Assembly: GCA_965199865.1 (NCBI GenBank) | Contig: CBDATU010000011.1 | Span: 620,001 to 684,000, forward strand | DNA length: 64,000 nucleotides | Reading direction: 5' to 3' | Source of the DNA: JAPOUP01 sp965199865 | Lineage (GTDB): Bacteria; Pseudomonadota; Alphaproteobacteria; Rhodobacterales; Rhodobacteraceae | The notes under the pieces: model-generated | The model's database searches: none | What the model saw: the letters and a program-made list of their open reading frames with translations, nothing else | What the model was told of the DNA's origin: nothing | Shown here: piece by piece, positions 24,770-34,564 of the stretch | Position numbering within the stretch: position 1 is the first letter of the stretch | Layout of the letters: each line of letters opens with the position of its first letter | Program-made: the position numbers and the translations under genes

Positions 24770-26647
24770 ATGCTCCGAATTGACGAAATTCACTTCGCCA
24801 TAAACGGCAATCCCCTGTTCTCGGGTGCAAGCGCGTATATACCTGATCACCACAAGGTCGGCCTAGTCGGGCAGAACGGCACCGGCAAGACCACGCTGTT
24901 TCGGCTGATCCGGGGCGACCTGACTCTCGAATCCGGCAGCATCGACCTGCGTCGGAACGCACGCATCGGCGGAGTGGATCAGGAAGCGCCTGGTGGGGAA
25001 ACCTCGATTCTCGACACCGTACTCGCCGCTGACACAGAACGTGCCGGACTGCTAGCCGAACGGACGGACGACCCTGCCCGGATCGCGGAGATCCAGATGC
25101 GGCTCGCTGATATTGATGCCTGGTCAGCGGAAGCGCGGGCAAGCGCGATTCTGGGAGGTTTGGGATTTTCCCACAGTGAACACGATCTGCCCTGTTCAAC
25201 CTATTCCGGGGGCTGGCGCATGCGGGTGGCTCTTGCTTCCGCACTGTTCTCAAGGCCCGACCTGCTGCTTCTTGATGAGCCAACGAACTACCTGGACCTC
25301 GAAGGTGCTCTCTGGCTGGACAGCTACCTCTCCACCTATCCCCACACGGTCATGATCATCAGCCATGATCGTAGCCTTCTAAACCATGCGGTTGACTCGA
25401 TCCTACATCTCGACCGGCAGAAGCTCACCTTCTACAGAGGAAACTACGACCAGTTCGTCCGCCAGCGCACGGAACGTTCCGCACATTCCGCGGCCATTGC
25501 CAGGAAGCAGGAAGCGCGCCGCGCCCATCTTCAGTCCTATGTCGACAGGTTCCGCTACAAGGCGGATAAGGCCCGGCAAGCGCAGTCCCGCCTCAGGATG
25601 ATAGCAAGGATGGAATTTGCCGCACTGCCCGAGGAGGCCTCCAAATGGGTCTTCGAAATTCCCGGACCCGAGAAACTATCCCCCCCACTCATTGCGATGG
25701 AGGGCGTCAGCACAGGGTATGGTGGCGCTCCAGTCCTCCAGCGCCTCAATCTTCGCATCGATCAGGATGACCGAATCGCATTGCTGGGCAGAAATGGAGA
25801 AGGGAAATCCACGCTGTCCAGACTTCTGTCTGACAGGCTCAAGCCGATCAGCGGCCAGGTCACCCGCACAAGGAAACTTCGTGTCGGGTATTTCGCCCAA
25901 CACCAGATCGACGAACTCAATCTGGACGAGACTCCGCTTGAACATCTGATTCGCAGACGGCCTGATGGCACTCCGTCCCTACTCAGGTCCAGGCTTGCTG
26001 GATTTGGCCTAATGGCCGATCAGGCCGATACGCGTGTCTCACGCCTTTCAGGAGGACAGAAATCCCGTCTCTCGCTTCTGCTGGCGACGCTTGACGCGCC
26101 TCACCTGCTTATCCTTGATGAGCCCACCAACCACCTCGATATCGAAAGTCGAGAAGCCCTGATGGACGCGCTGGCGTCCTATCCCGGCGCAGTCATCATC
26201 ATCAGTCACGACCTACACCTGCTGGGTACGGTCGCGGACCGATTGTGGCTGGTCAGGAATCGGACCGTGACTCCCTATGAAGGTGATCTGGACAGCTATC
26301 GAAGGGAACTTCTTTCAGGTGAAAGGAAGGAAACTCCCGAAAAACCAGACAAACCGGCGCAGGTTTCCCGGAACCGCCTTCAGATGCTGCGAACGGAACT
26401 GTTGAAATGCGAGGCCCGCATCGAGAAACTTTCTGAAATGCGCCACCGGCTCGACGAGAAACTGGCGGACCCGGCACTGTACGAGCCTGAAGCGGCGAAG
26501 GACCTCGATGCGTGGCAGAAGAAATACGTTGAGGTTCTCGACGGTATCGAGCGCGCGGAAGCGCTTTGGCTTAACGCACAGGAGAAGCTGGAAACGGCCG
26601 AAAGCACGGATCCGAACAGGGCCGGCAGCATAGGGGTCGGAAATTGA
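24770..26647 (+). CDS. ABC-F family ATP-binding protein (ribosome-associated, Uup/YheS type)
   Basis: The protein (about 625 residues) has two ABC domains and no membrane segment. Domain 1: Walker A GQNGTGKTTL, signature YSGGWRMRV, Walker B LLLDEPTNYLD. Domain 2: Walker A GRNGEGKSTL, signature LSGGQKSRL, Walker B LILDEPTNHLD. A charged linker lies between them and a coiled-coil C-terminus (LKCEARIEKLSEMRHRLDEKL) follows. ABC-F proteins act on the ribosome as translation factors or in antibiotic protection. I favour the second ATG (MLRIDE) over one at 24752 because the family fold starts there. Confidence 0.9.
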   Translation: MLRIDEIHFAINGNPLFSGASAYIPDHHKVGLVGQNGTGKTTLFRLIRGDLTLESGSIDLRRNARIGGVDQEAPGGETSILDTVLAADTERAGLLAERTDDPARIAEIQMRLADIDAWSAEARASAILGGLGFSHSEHDLPCSTYSGGWRMRVALASALFSRPDLLLLDEPTNYLDLEGALWLDSYLSTYPHTVMIISHDRSLLNHAVDSILHLDRQKLTFYRGNYDQFVRQRTERSAHSAAIARKQEARRAHLQSYVDRFRYKADKARQAQSRLRMIARMEFAALPEEASKWVFEIPGPEKLSPPLIAMEGVSTGYGGAPVLQRLNLRIDQDDRIALLGRNGEGKSTLSRLLSDRLKPISGQVTRTRKLRVGYFAQHQIDELNLDETPLEHLIRRRPDGTPSLLRSRLAGFGLMADQADTRVSRLSGGQKSRLSLLLATLDAPHLLILDEPTNHLDIESREALMDALASYPGAVIIISHDLHLLGTVADRLWLVRNRTVTPYEGDLDSYRRELLSGERKETPEKPDKPAQVSRNRLQMLRTELLKCEARIEKLSEMRHRLDEKLADPALYEPEAAKDLDAWQKKYVEVLDGIERAEALWLNAQEKLETAESTDPNRAGSIGVGN

Positions 26648-26753
26648 GCGAAGGCATCGAATATCGAATCGGGCTAAATTCAGCCATGGGATGAGCCACC
26701 CCCTTCCAATTCCGTTGGAAACCATTACTTGATCTGGGGCTTAGGAGGTAGAC

Positions 26754-27335
26754 ATGGACAGTGACGACACCGGGCAGCTGATCTACCTTGTCATTCTGGG
26801 TGGAGCCCTCGCAGCGTATTTTATCATCGGAAACCGAGCCAGCCTCGGCCGAATGCTCAGGCATGCGATGCTCTGGGGAATCATCTTCATAGGAGCCATC
26901 GCCGGATTTGGACTGTGGCAGGACATCCGCCACGACTTCATCTCACGCCAGGCAACGGTTACGGCAGCTGGCCAGATCGAGATTCCCCGCGCGTTCGATG
27001 GCCATTACTATCTGACGCTTGAAGCCGACGACATTCCGGTTCAGTTCGTCATCGATACCGGCGCAACGAACATTGTGCTCTCACGCCAGGACGCGAAACG
27101 CATCGGAATCAACCCGGACGACCTGCAGTATATCGGAGTAGCCTACACCGCAAATGGTCAGACCCGAACCGCTCGCACGCAGCTTGACACCCTCACTCTC
27201 GGCCCAATCGTCGACCATAATGTGGCCGTATGGATCAATGAAGGCGAGATGAAGGACTCCCTCCTTGGCATGGCCTATCTCCAACGGTTTGATAGACTTG
27301 AGATTTCGGGCGACACATTGTTGCTCACCCGTTAA
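26754..27335 (+). CDS. retropepsin-like aspartic protease, membrane-anchored (TIGR02281 type)
   Basis: The 193-residue protein has two N-terminal membrane segments (about residues 8-25 and 36-55) and a clan AA protease domain with the catalytic motif FVIDTGATN (Asp101), LSRQDAKRIGI, and the terminal LLGMAYLQRFDRLEI. Such proteins function as dimers and face the periplasm. A TAGGAGGT ribosome site precedes the ATG. Substrate unknown; a related Rhizobium/Caulobacter family shows autoproteolysis. Confidence 0.85.
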   Translation: MDSDDTGQLIYLVILGGALAAYFIIGNRASLGRMLRHAMLWGIIFIGAIAGFGLWQDIRHDFISRQATVTAAGQIEIPRAFDGHYYLTLEADDIPVQFVIDTGATNIVLSRQDAKRIGINPDDLQYIGVAYTANGQTRTARTQLDTLTLGPIVDHNVAVWINEGEMKDSLLGMAYLQRFDRLEISGDTLLLTR

Positions 27336-27599
27336 CCCACCTTCAATCGCATCGACCTGACCAAATTTGGTAACGGCAGGCACCGCGGTCTCGTCCGTAC
27401 AGTGTCGGCTGGGAAGGTGGTCTCCCTGAGGTTGAGACCTGTCCACCAAATGCCCCATCGGCACCTGATCCGCGGGACCACGGAGATGATGACGGCGACA
27501 GTCCCGGTTTTAAGCAGGGAGCATCCATGTCCTGTTTCAAGGGGTTTCAGGGCATTTTCCGCGGCCTTTCCGAATCTTCCGCCCATTCTTTCCACAGGC

Positions 27600-28183
27600 G
27601 AGGCCGCGGGCGTCATGCCGGTGCCGGAACCGGCGCGTCCGGGGACCATCCGCGTCCGTCGCCTGTGACAGGGCTGCCCGTTTCTGCGCACGGTCCCTGC
27701 CTGGCTTTCCGGGTTCCCCCTGGGTCCAGCCCTTCGCTCCACCGGCTCCGCCGGGGCCTTTGCCCCCTGTTCGCCAGCCTGCTCACCACCATGGCTGGAT
27801 CTGACCTGTCCATGCCGCTCATCTCCTGTATCGGATCACCCCTTTCCTTTCGCGGTCCCGAAAGCGGTTCCGGGACAGCATGGAGACCTCCAGGATCCCA
27901 GCGCCGGTCTTCGGCGCGTGCCATGGTTCCCGGACCCCGCGGGATTCCACCGGTTCCCGGCGGTATGGCGTTCCGGCGGATATCGTCTTCGGCCGACATG
28001 AAAGCCCGGCATCCGCGAACATGCGGTATTTCCGGACTCATGGCCCGGCCCGCGCCTTCCGCTACGGACGCTTCACCCACACCCTCACGGGTGCAGGCGC
28101 ACGGCTCGCGGTAGGGATGGTTCGACCAATCCTTTCCCTCAGGGACTTTCACCTCGGCACCTTCGCCAGTTCGCCTGGCGCAC
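27600..28183 (-). mobile_element. truncated group II intron (5' RNA domains and start of the intron-encoded protein)
   Basis: On the minus strand a 5' splice-site-like GTGCGCC begins at 28183, followed by GAGGTGAAAGTCC-type sequence, several GC-rich helices and, near 27800-27610, an open frame reading SDPAMVVSRLANRGQ and SEGLDPGGTRKARQG. That arrangement, SDP...ANRGQ...GGTRKARQG, is the conserved N-terminal region of many group II intron reverse-transcriptase proteins. The reverse transcriptase domain (YADD) and domains V-VI are absent, so this is a dead 5' fragment. The left limit is approximate. Identification is from memory of the family. Confidence 0.5.
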
Positions 28184-28758
28184 CATGTCCTCCGCTCCTC
28201 TTCTTGTGGTTGATTCGGGTCCTATCCCTGGCATCCCCATCCAGGACGCGGAGGACGGCAGTGAAGGCGGGCGGCCAGGCTCCCTGACGGCCCTTCGGCC
28301 CAGACCCTCGCGGCCCGACCCGCCTTCGCGGGTCGGCGCCCCGTACTCCCTTCCGCGTTGCCACGCGGAGGGGAATCCCTTCACGGATGATGCACGAACG
28401 GCCCCGGACTTCCAGCCGCAGCCACCGTCCCCACCGGCCGGAAGCGCCAGTATTCCACAGCCAGCACGGAGTTTTCCACAGGTGTGCAGAACTTTCCGCA
28501 ACATCATCCTGAAGATTCTTTCTGAATGATTCAGACATACAACACCACCTTGCCATCACCATCTGATCTACGGCGAACACCGCCGGATCCAGGCACTGCA
28601 GACAGGCGAACGTTCGGGGAAGGCCGCGCGTCGCGCTCCAGAGTGAAAGTGGGGTCCAATAAAATGACGTAACCAGGCAGCGATTCGGCGGACGGGGACT
28701 TTCCCATCCGAACCGCACCGCTATTGTCAGTCGCATCCGTTCAGGCTCTAGAGACCCC
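28184..28758. other. 575-bp non-coding region upstream of the RACo-like gene
   Basis: No gene is supported. It is GC-rich near the intron edge and contains TTTTCCACAG and related short repeats near 28440-28490. The last 150 bp precede the ATG at 28759 and should hold its promoter; the ribosome site is weak. Confidence 0.4.
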
Positions 28759-30807
28759 ATGGACCCACTAGTCATTTTCACCCCATCCGGAAAGCGCGGC
28801 CGCGTTCCCGCCGGAACCTCCGTCCTCGCCGCCGCACGGCGGCTCGGTGTCGACCTCGACAGCGTGTGCGGCGGTCGCGGAATCTGTGGCCGGTGCCAGT
28901 TCATACCCAGCTACGGAGAATTCCCGAAACACGCAGTAACGGTCGCCGGGGATGCGCTAGACGCCCGAAATGCGGTCGAGAACCGTTATGATCGTGTAAG
29001 GGGCCTGAGTCGGGAACGGCGTCTCGGATGCCAGGCGGCGATCCGGTCCGATGTCGTCATTGACGTCCCGCCGGAAAGTCAGGTGCACAAACAGGTGATC
29101 CGCAAAGCCGCCACCATTCGCGACATCACGATGGATCCGGCGACAAGGCAATATTATGTCGAAGTGCAGGAACCCGACATGCACGAGCCGTCAGGCGATC
29201 TGGAACGGCTCAAGGATGCGCTTGCGAAACAGTGGGATATCGATACCAGCGCCCTTCAGGTCGATCTGCCGGTGCTCAGCAGACTCCAGGCCCTGCTGCG
29301 CAAAGGCGAATGGGCGGTTACCGTGGCGCTTCATCGCGGCCACGCGGACCCGCATGAACGGATTCTCGACATCTGGCCCGGCTTCTGGGAGGGATCCCTT
29401 TACGGTCTGGCCATAGATCTGGGATCCACGACAATCGCGGCCCATCTGTGCGATCTGCGCAGCGGTGAAGTCATCGCAAGTGCGGGAACCATGAATCCGC
29501 AAATCCGTTTTGGAGAGGACCTCATGAGCCGGGTCAGCTACGCCATGATGAATCCCGGTGGCAGCGCTGAAATGACATCAACGGTGCGTGAAGCCATCAG
29601 CCGGCTTGCGGAGGAAACGGCAGCGAATGGAGGCGTCGACCCCAGCCAGATTGTGGAAGCGGTGTTCGTCTGCAATCCCGTCATGCACCATCTCCTTCTG
29701 GGCATCGATCCCGTTGAGCTGGGCCAGGCCCCATTCGCGCTCGCCACTTCGGAATCGCTGTCCATTGGCGCTGGTGAGCTGGAACTATCCGCCCTGAATC
29801 CATCAGCCCGAATATACATTCTGCCCTGCGTCGCAGGCCATGTAGGTGCCGACGCCGCTGCGGTCGCGCTATCGGAAGAGCCCGGGAAGTCCGATGATCT
29901 GGTTCTCATCGTCGATGTCGGTACCAACGCGGAGATACTGCTTGGCGACACAAACGGCGTACTCGCCTGCTCCTCGCCCACTGGCCCGGCTTTCGAGGGC
30001 GCACAGATCACCTGCGGCCAGCGAGCGGCACCCGGAGCCATTGAACGCGTCCAGATCGATCCGGTCACAAAGGAACCCCGCTTCAGGGTCATCGGATGCA
30101 ACCTCTGGTCCACTGACGACGGATTCGAGGAAGCGGTGGCTACAACCGGAGTTACCGGCATATGCGGGTCAGGCATCATCGAGGCGGTCGCCGAGATGCG
30201 CATGGCGGGCCTTGTCGATGCCTCCGGACTCATTGGATCGTCCGGGCAGACCGGCACCGCACGGGCCATACCGGATGGACGCACACATTCCTACCTCCTG
30301 CACGAGGGATCCTCAGAGGAAGATCCGCGCATCACCGTCACCCAGGCGGACATTCGCGCCATCCAACTCGCGAAGTCCGCTCTTTATGCCGGTGCACGCC
30401 TCCTGATGGATGAACTGCGGACCGATACAGTCGATCGGGTGGTACTGGCCGGTGCCTTCGGCGCACATATTTCGCCAAAACATGCGATGGTGCTTGGCAT
30501 GATTCCGGACTGCCCGCTTGACAGGGTCACTTCCGCAGGCAACGCGGCAGGCACTGGCGCACGCATCGCGCTCTGCAACCGCACCGCACGCTCCGAGATC
30601 GAGAATACCGTGCGGCGGATACACAAGGTCGAGACCGCTGTGGAGCCAAGATTCCAGGAGCATTTCGTCGCCGCCAACGCGCTTCCCCATGCCACCGCGC
30701 CGTACACCGAACTGCGCAGGGTGGTTGACTTGCCTGACAGGAGTTTCAACACCGGTGGCAGCGCCGAAGGTGGCAGGCGCCGTCGACGCACCAACAGAAA
30801 GGAGTAG
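28759..30807 (+). CDS. RACo-like corrinoid-protein reductive activator (2Fe-2S ferredoxin plus ASKHA domain, DUF4445)
   Basis: The 682-residue protein starts with a ferredoxin-like 2Fe-2S domain whose ligands are Cys37, Cys43, Cys46 (CGGRGICGRC) and Cys91 (RLGCQAAI). After a linker domain comes an ASKHA ATPase-like domain with AIDLGSTTIAAHL, DVGTNAEILLG and VVLAGAFGAHISP. This layout is that of RACo/RamA proteins, which use ATP-driven conformational change to reduce cob(II)alamin on methyltransferase systems. In marine alphaproteobacteria relatives sit beside corrinoid methyltransferases; none is visible here. The C-terminus carries a basic RRRRRTNRKE tail. Confidence 0.85.
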   Translation: MDPLVIFTPSGKRGRVPAGTSVLAAARRLGVDLDSVCGGRGICGRCQFIPSYGEFPKHAVTVAGDALDARNAVENRYDRVRGLSRERRLGCQAAIRSDVVIDVPPESQVHKQVIRKAATIRDITMDPATRQYYVEVQEPDMHEPSGDLERLKDALAKQWDIDTSALQVDLPVLSRLQALLRKGEWAVTVALHRGHADPHERILDIWPGFWEGSLYGLAIDLGSTTIAAHLCDLRSGEVIASAGTMNPQIRFGEDLMSRVSYAMMNPGGSAEMTSTVREAISRLAEETAANGGVDPSQIVEAVFVCNPVMHHLLLGIDPVELGQAPFALATSESLSIGAGELELSALNPSARIYILPCVAGHVGADAAAVALSEEPGKSDDLVLIVDVGTNAEILLGDTNGVLACSSPTGPAFEGAQITCGQRAAPGAIERVQIDPVTKEPRFRVIGCNLWSTDDGFEEAVATTGVTGICGSGIIEAVAEMRMAGLVDASGLIGSSGQTGTARAIPDGRTHSYLLHEGSSEEDPRITVTQADIRAIQLAKSALYAGARLLMDELRTDTVDRVVLAGAFGAHISPKHAMVLGMIPDCPLDRVTSAGNAAGTGARIALCNRTARSEIENTVRRIHKVETAVEPRFQEHFVAANALPHATAPYTELRRVVDLPDRSFNTGGSAEGGRRRRRTNRKE

Positions 30808-30811
30808 GCTT

Positions 30812-31213
30812 ATGGAGATACTGCAGGCTGGATCACGTCCGTCCCGGGTCGGGCCGGAAGAGACCTTTTCCGGCCGGGTTCGCATCGACCCGGTGATCAT
30901 GGCACCTGATCCCGCCCGGGTTCGCGCTCTGACCGTAACATTCGAACCGGGCGCGCGAACCGCATGGCACACGCATCCGCTTGGCCAGGTTCTTATCGTG
31001 ACCGCAGGCAAAGGCCTCGTTCAGAAGGAAGGTGAGCGAATCCATGAAATCCGGCCCGGCGACGTGGTCTGGTTCGCTCCCGATGAACGCCACTGGCACG
31101 GTGCGGCACCAGATACCGGCATGACCCACATCGCCATCCAGGAAGCACTTGACGGCTCCAATGTAACCTGGATGGAACATGTCACCAACTCCGAATATTC
31201 TGGAGGCAGCTGA
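30812..31213 (+). CDS. single-domain cupin protein
   Basis: The 133-residue protein is a small cupin: RTAWHTHPLGQVLIVTAGKG is motif 1 (two His ligands) and GDVVWFAPDERHWHGAAP is motif 2. It resembles cupin-type hydroxynitrile-lyase-like or quercetinase-like proteins of unknown substrate. The start is 4 bp after the RACo-like stop, with AAAGGAG inside the end of that gene, so both form an operon. Confidence 0.85.
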   Translation: MEILQAGSRPSRVGPEETFSGRVRIDPVIMAPDPARVRALTVTFEPGARTAWHTHPLGQVLIVTAGKGLVQKEGERIHEIRPGDVVWFAPDERHWHGAAPDTGMTHIAIQEALDGSNVTWMEHVTNSEYSGGS

Positions 31214-31344
31214 TCGCACCTTGTGAACCGGTGTGCTGACGTCCTGGGCAATCCGTCTTCGCGTCCCGACTGCCCAGCGCCAGTCCTTCCCGAAACCACA
31301 GCGACGCTGTGATACCACGCCGACTTCGCGAAGTCAGCTCCCCG

Positions 31345-33009
31345 TCAGTCAACCCGACCAATCACCACCGTTACCTCAGGCCTCTTGCCGATCTCCGCCA
31401 TCGCGGTCTTCCGCACGACCGATCGAACCAGAACCTCCACCGCCTGGTCATCCGTCAGCACCTTCCGCTTCTCGCGACCGAGAGTCCGCATCAGCCTGCG
31501 GTCCAGCACTTCCGCGAGCGGCGCGCCCGAGCGGCCCGATCCAGCCAACCCCCTCACCTCGCTCCATGTCTCGACCTGTCCGCCGTCACTGTCGATCTGG
31601 ACCTCCACATGCACATGGCCATTCAACGCCATTCGGATGCGGTCCCGCACCACAAAGGACTTCGCATCCACAAGAACCGTGCCGTCAAGATAGACCCGCC
31701 CAACCTCCATCCGCTCAATCACTTTCGGAGAGTTTCCGGAAATATCCACAACGCTCCCATTGGTCGCCACGATGGAGTCGCGGCCTCCCTCCCGCACCAG
31801 CCTGGCATGCGCGCTCAGCATCCTATGCTCGCCATGCATGGGAATCACCATCGCAGGATCCATGAGCGCGTGCATCTCCTCCAGGTCCGGTCTGTTCGCA
31901 TGACCCGAAACATGGTAGCGGTCAGTCGCATCGTCGATCACGTCCACGCCTCTTTCACTCAGACCGTTCACGATGCGCAGCACGTTGCGCTCGTTTCCTG
32001 GAATAGTTTTGGACGAAAACAGAAACGTGTCACCCTCCTTAAGCTCAAAGCCCTGGAACTTGCCACGGCTGAGCTGGGCCGTGGCGGCACGACGCTCCCC
32101 CTGGCTGCCGGTCGCAAGGAGCAGAAGGTTGTCTCGCGGAATGTTCCTGGCGTCTTCCGGCCTCACAACTTTCGGGAATCCCCTCAGAACCCCGGTCACG
32201 GTCCCCGCGTCGACCATCCGCCGCATTGCGCGGCCAAGCAGCACAACGGATCGCCCCGCCTTCCGGCCAGCTACAGCAAGTGTCTTGAGACGCGCGATGT
32301 TGGATGCAAAGGTCGTGGCCGCCACCATCCCGGTAGCCGATGCGAGAAGACCCTCGATCTCCTCAGCAAGGCTCGCTTCCGACCTTCCCGGGTTCGGAGA
32401 AAAGACATTGGTCGAATCGCAGACCAGCGCCCGGATGCCAGGTGCCGCCACCTCGGCCCAGAGCGCATGGTCAAATGGCTCTCCCACCATCGGCGTGCCA
32501 TCAAGCTTGAAGTCGCCCGTGTGGAGGATTCGCCCGGCCGGCGTATCAATCACCAATGCCGAACTCTCCGGTATCGAATGCGATACCGGTAGCATACCCA
32601 CACTGAACACTCCCGCCCCTACCGTCTCCGGCCAGGCCGATACCGTCTCGATCATTTCGGGATCGATTCCGCACTCTTCCAGCTTCATCCGTCCGATATG
32701 GGCCGTAAAGGCACGGGCATAGATTGGCACCCGAAGCCGCTCCCAGAGATGCCCCAGGGCACCGATATGATCTTCATGTGCATGAGTGATGAATATCGCG
32801 TCGATCCGGTCCCGGCGCTCCGCCAACCACTCCACATCCGGGAGGATCAGGTCAACTCCAGGGGTCGTGTCCATGTCAGGAAACGTTACGCCCAGATCGA
32901 CCACAATGAGGCGTTCCCTGCCTTTGGGTCCGTATCCGTAGACATAGGAATTCATCCCCACTTCTCCCGCGCCTCCAAGCGGCAGATAGATCAGCCTGTT
33001 TTCCGCCAT
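31345..33009 (-). CDS. rnj: ribonuclease J
   Basis: RNase J is a metallo-beta-lactamase/beta-CASP ribonuclease with endo- and 5'-exonuclease activity in mRNA and rRNA processing. The 554-residue protein shows GGAGEVGMNSYVY, the metal motif THAHEDHIGAL, HTGDFKLD, VCDSTN and the C-terminal beta-CASP segments including GHANRPDLEEM and PMHGEHRM. Full length. It ends the nuoN-birA-coaX-rnj run, separated from coaX by 2 bp. Confidence 0.94.
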   Translation of the reverse strand: MAENRLIYLPLGGAGEVGMNSYVYGYGPKGRERLIVVDLGVTFPDMDTTPGVDLILPDVEWLAERRDRIDAIFITHAHEDHIGALGHLWERLRVPIYARAFTAHIGRMKLEECGIDPEMIETVSAWPETVGAGVFSVGMLPVSHSIPESSALVIDTPAGRILHTGDFKLDGTPMVGEPFDHALWAEVAAPGIRALVCDSTNVFSPNPGRSEASLAEEIEGLLASATGMVAATTFASNIARLKTLAVAGRKAGRSVVLLGRAMRRMVDAGTVTGVLRGFPKVVRPEDARNIPRDNLLLLATGSQGERRAATAQLSRGKFQGFELKEGDTFLFSSKTIPGNERNVLRIVNGLSERGVDVIDDATDRYHVSGHANRPDLEEMHALMDPAMVIPMHGEHRMLSAHARLVREGGRDSIVATNGSVVDISGNSPKVIERMEVGRVYLDGTVLVDAKSFVVRDRIRMALNGHVHVEVQIDSDGGQVETWSEVRGLAGSGRSGAPLAEVLDRRLMRTLGREKRKVLTDDQAVEVLVRSVVRKTAMAEIGKRPEVTVVIGRVD

Positions 33010-33011
33010 AC

Positions 33012-33785
33012 CTATCCGTTCTCCCTGTTATGGCGGTGGATCACGGTCAGTCCGTGCATCGTCAGATCCTCCTCGATCAGGTCGAATAGCACGTCACCCT
33101 GAGCAAACAGGGGCGCGAGGCCCCCGGTGCCAATGACCCGCATTCCGGTTCTGTACTCGTCCTTGATGCGCGCCGTGATCTCCTGGATCAGCCCGACATA
33201 TCCCCAGAACACCCCCGCCTGCATGCATGCGACCGTGTTGGTGCCAATCACCTTCTGAGGTTTGGTTACATCCACATGTGGAAGCGCCGCGGCGGCAGCG
33301 TGAAGCGCTTCGAGGCTGAGATTCACTCCGGGAGCGATGACACCGCCTACATAGGCACCGTCACTGGCGACGACATCGAAGTTCGTAGCGGTTCCGAAAT
33401 CAACGACAATTATGTCACCACCGTGCCTGTCGAACGCCCCTGCCGCATTCACCAGCCGGTCAGGCCCGACTATGGTTCCTTCGTCGACACGCGGTGCCAC
33501 GGGAAGACGGCAGTCCGGCTTGCCGACGACAATGGGTCGCGTGCCAAAGTAATTGGCGCAGAGCAGCCGCAGGTTGAACACGACCCGCGGCGCCGTCGAC
33601 GAGATGATCACCTCGTCGATCTCCATCGGCACGCCCGTCTGGGCAAGAAGCGTCGAGAACCAGACATAATATTCATCCGCAGTGCGCTGATGCTGGGTCA
33701 TGGTGCGGAACGTGGCGCGGAACTCCGTTCCGTCCCAGACGGCGAAGACAGTGTTCGTGTTGCCACAGTCAATGCAGAGGAGCAT
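33012..33785 (-). CDS. coaX: type III pantothenate kinase
   Basis: CoaX phosphorylates pantothenate in the first committed step of coenzyme A synthesis. The 257-residue protein has the N-terminal phosphate loop DCGNTNTVFAVWD, GPDRLVNAAGA with the substrate-binding Asp, and VVDFGTATNFDVV, all hallmark motifs. Length is typical. Order after birA is the usual alphaproteobacterial one. Confidence 0.95.
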   Translation of the reverse strand: MLLCIDCGNTNTVFAVWDGTEFRATFRTMTQHQRTADEYYVWFSTLLAQTGVPMEIDEVIISSTAPRVVFNLRLLCANYFGTRPIVVGKPDCRLPVAPRVDEGTIVGPDRLVNAAGAFDRHGGDIIVVDFGTATNFDVVASDGAYVGGVIAPGVNLSLEALHAAAAALPHVDVTKPQKVIGTNTVACMQAGVFWGYVGLIQEITARIKDEYRTGMRVIGTGGLAPLFAQGDVLFDLIEEDLTMHGLTVIHRHNRENG

Positions 33786-33796
33786 TTCCGGTCCCC

Positions 33797-34564
33797 CTAG
33801 AAAAAAACGTCCGCGGCGGCAATGGCATGGCGGAACCCGGATGTCCGAAGGACAAGCGCACCCGAAGCGTCAATCGTCTCGAACTCACCAACAATCTCCT
33901 CGGACGGCGTACGCGCGGTAACCGTCTGGCCAAGCCGCGCAGCACGCGTAAGCCAGGTTTCGCGAACTGGAGCGAAGCCATATCTTGCGAACTCCCCCTC
34001 CCAGCCAGCGAAGGCGGGAGCGAGCGCCGCCAGAAGCGCATCCGGACTCACCAGATGGCCCGTATCACCGACAAGGGAAACCGGTCTAAGGGCGTCCGCT
34101 TCGACTGCGGTTCCTGCCGGGGCACTAACCAGATTCACGCCAATTCCAATCGCCAGATGCCGTATGGAACCTCCCTGGCCAAGACTTTCCAGAAGTATTC
34201 CCGCCAGCTTGCCACCGTTCAGCAATACATCGTTTGGCCACTTCAGCGCCAGACCGTCAGACCGGCCGGTAACCGCCACAAGCGCGTCGAACAGCGCCAG
34301 GCCAGCTACGAAACCACGCAGTGCGGCCTGCTCGGGCGGCTCCATGGGGCGCATCAGCAGAGTGGCCCCGAAATTACCCTCATGAAACACCCAGCGGCGA
34401 CCGCGGCGACCACGCGCTGCGGTCTGGTGCAGAGCAAGAATCCAGGTCGACGATACCGTACCGGACGCCCGCCGCGCAGCTTCCGCATTGGTGCTGTCGG
34501 TTTCGGCCAGAATCACCCGATCGTAACCGGATGGCCAATTGTCCCATTCATGCTCAGTTGACAA
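33797..34564 (-). CDS. birA: biotin--[acetyl-CoA-carboxylase] ligase
   Basis: The enzyme attaches biotin to carboxylase carrier proteins. Motifs: ETDSTNAEAARR, GRRGRRW (biotinyl-AMP loop), LKWPNDVLLNGGKLAGILLE, and a C-terminal SH3-like domain. There is no N-terminal helix-turn-helix, so it is a catalytic-only BirA without repressor function. No ATG fits well; I set the start at a TTG at 34564, giving 11 bp of overlap with nuoN, because translation from farther upstream would add an unlikely Arg-rich stretch. Confidence 0.88.
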   Translation of the reverse strand: MSTEHEWDNWPSGYDRVILAETDSTNAEAARRASGTVSSTWILALHQTAARGRRGRRWVFHEGNFGATLLMRPMEPPEQAALRGFVAGLALFDALVAVTGRSDGLALKWPNDVLLNGGKLAGILLESLGQGGSIRHLAIGIGVNLVSAPAGTAVEADALRPVSLVGDTGHLVSPDALLAALAPAFAGWEGEFARYGFAPVRETWLTRAARLGQTVTARTPSEEIVGEFETIDASGALVLRTSGFRHAIAAADVFF

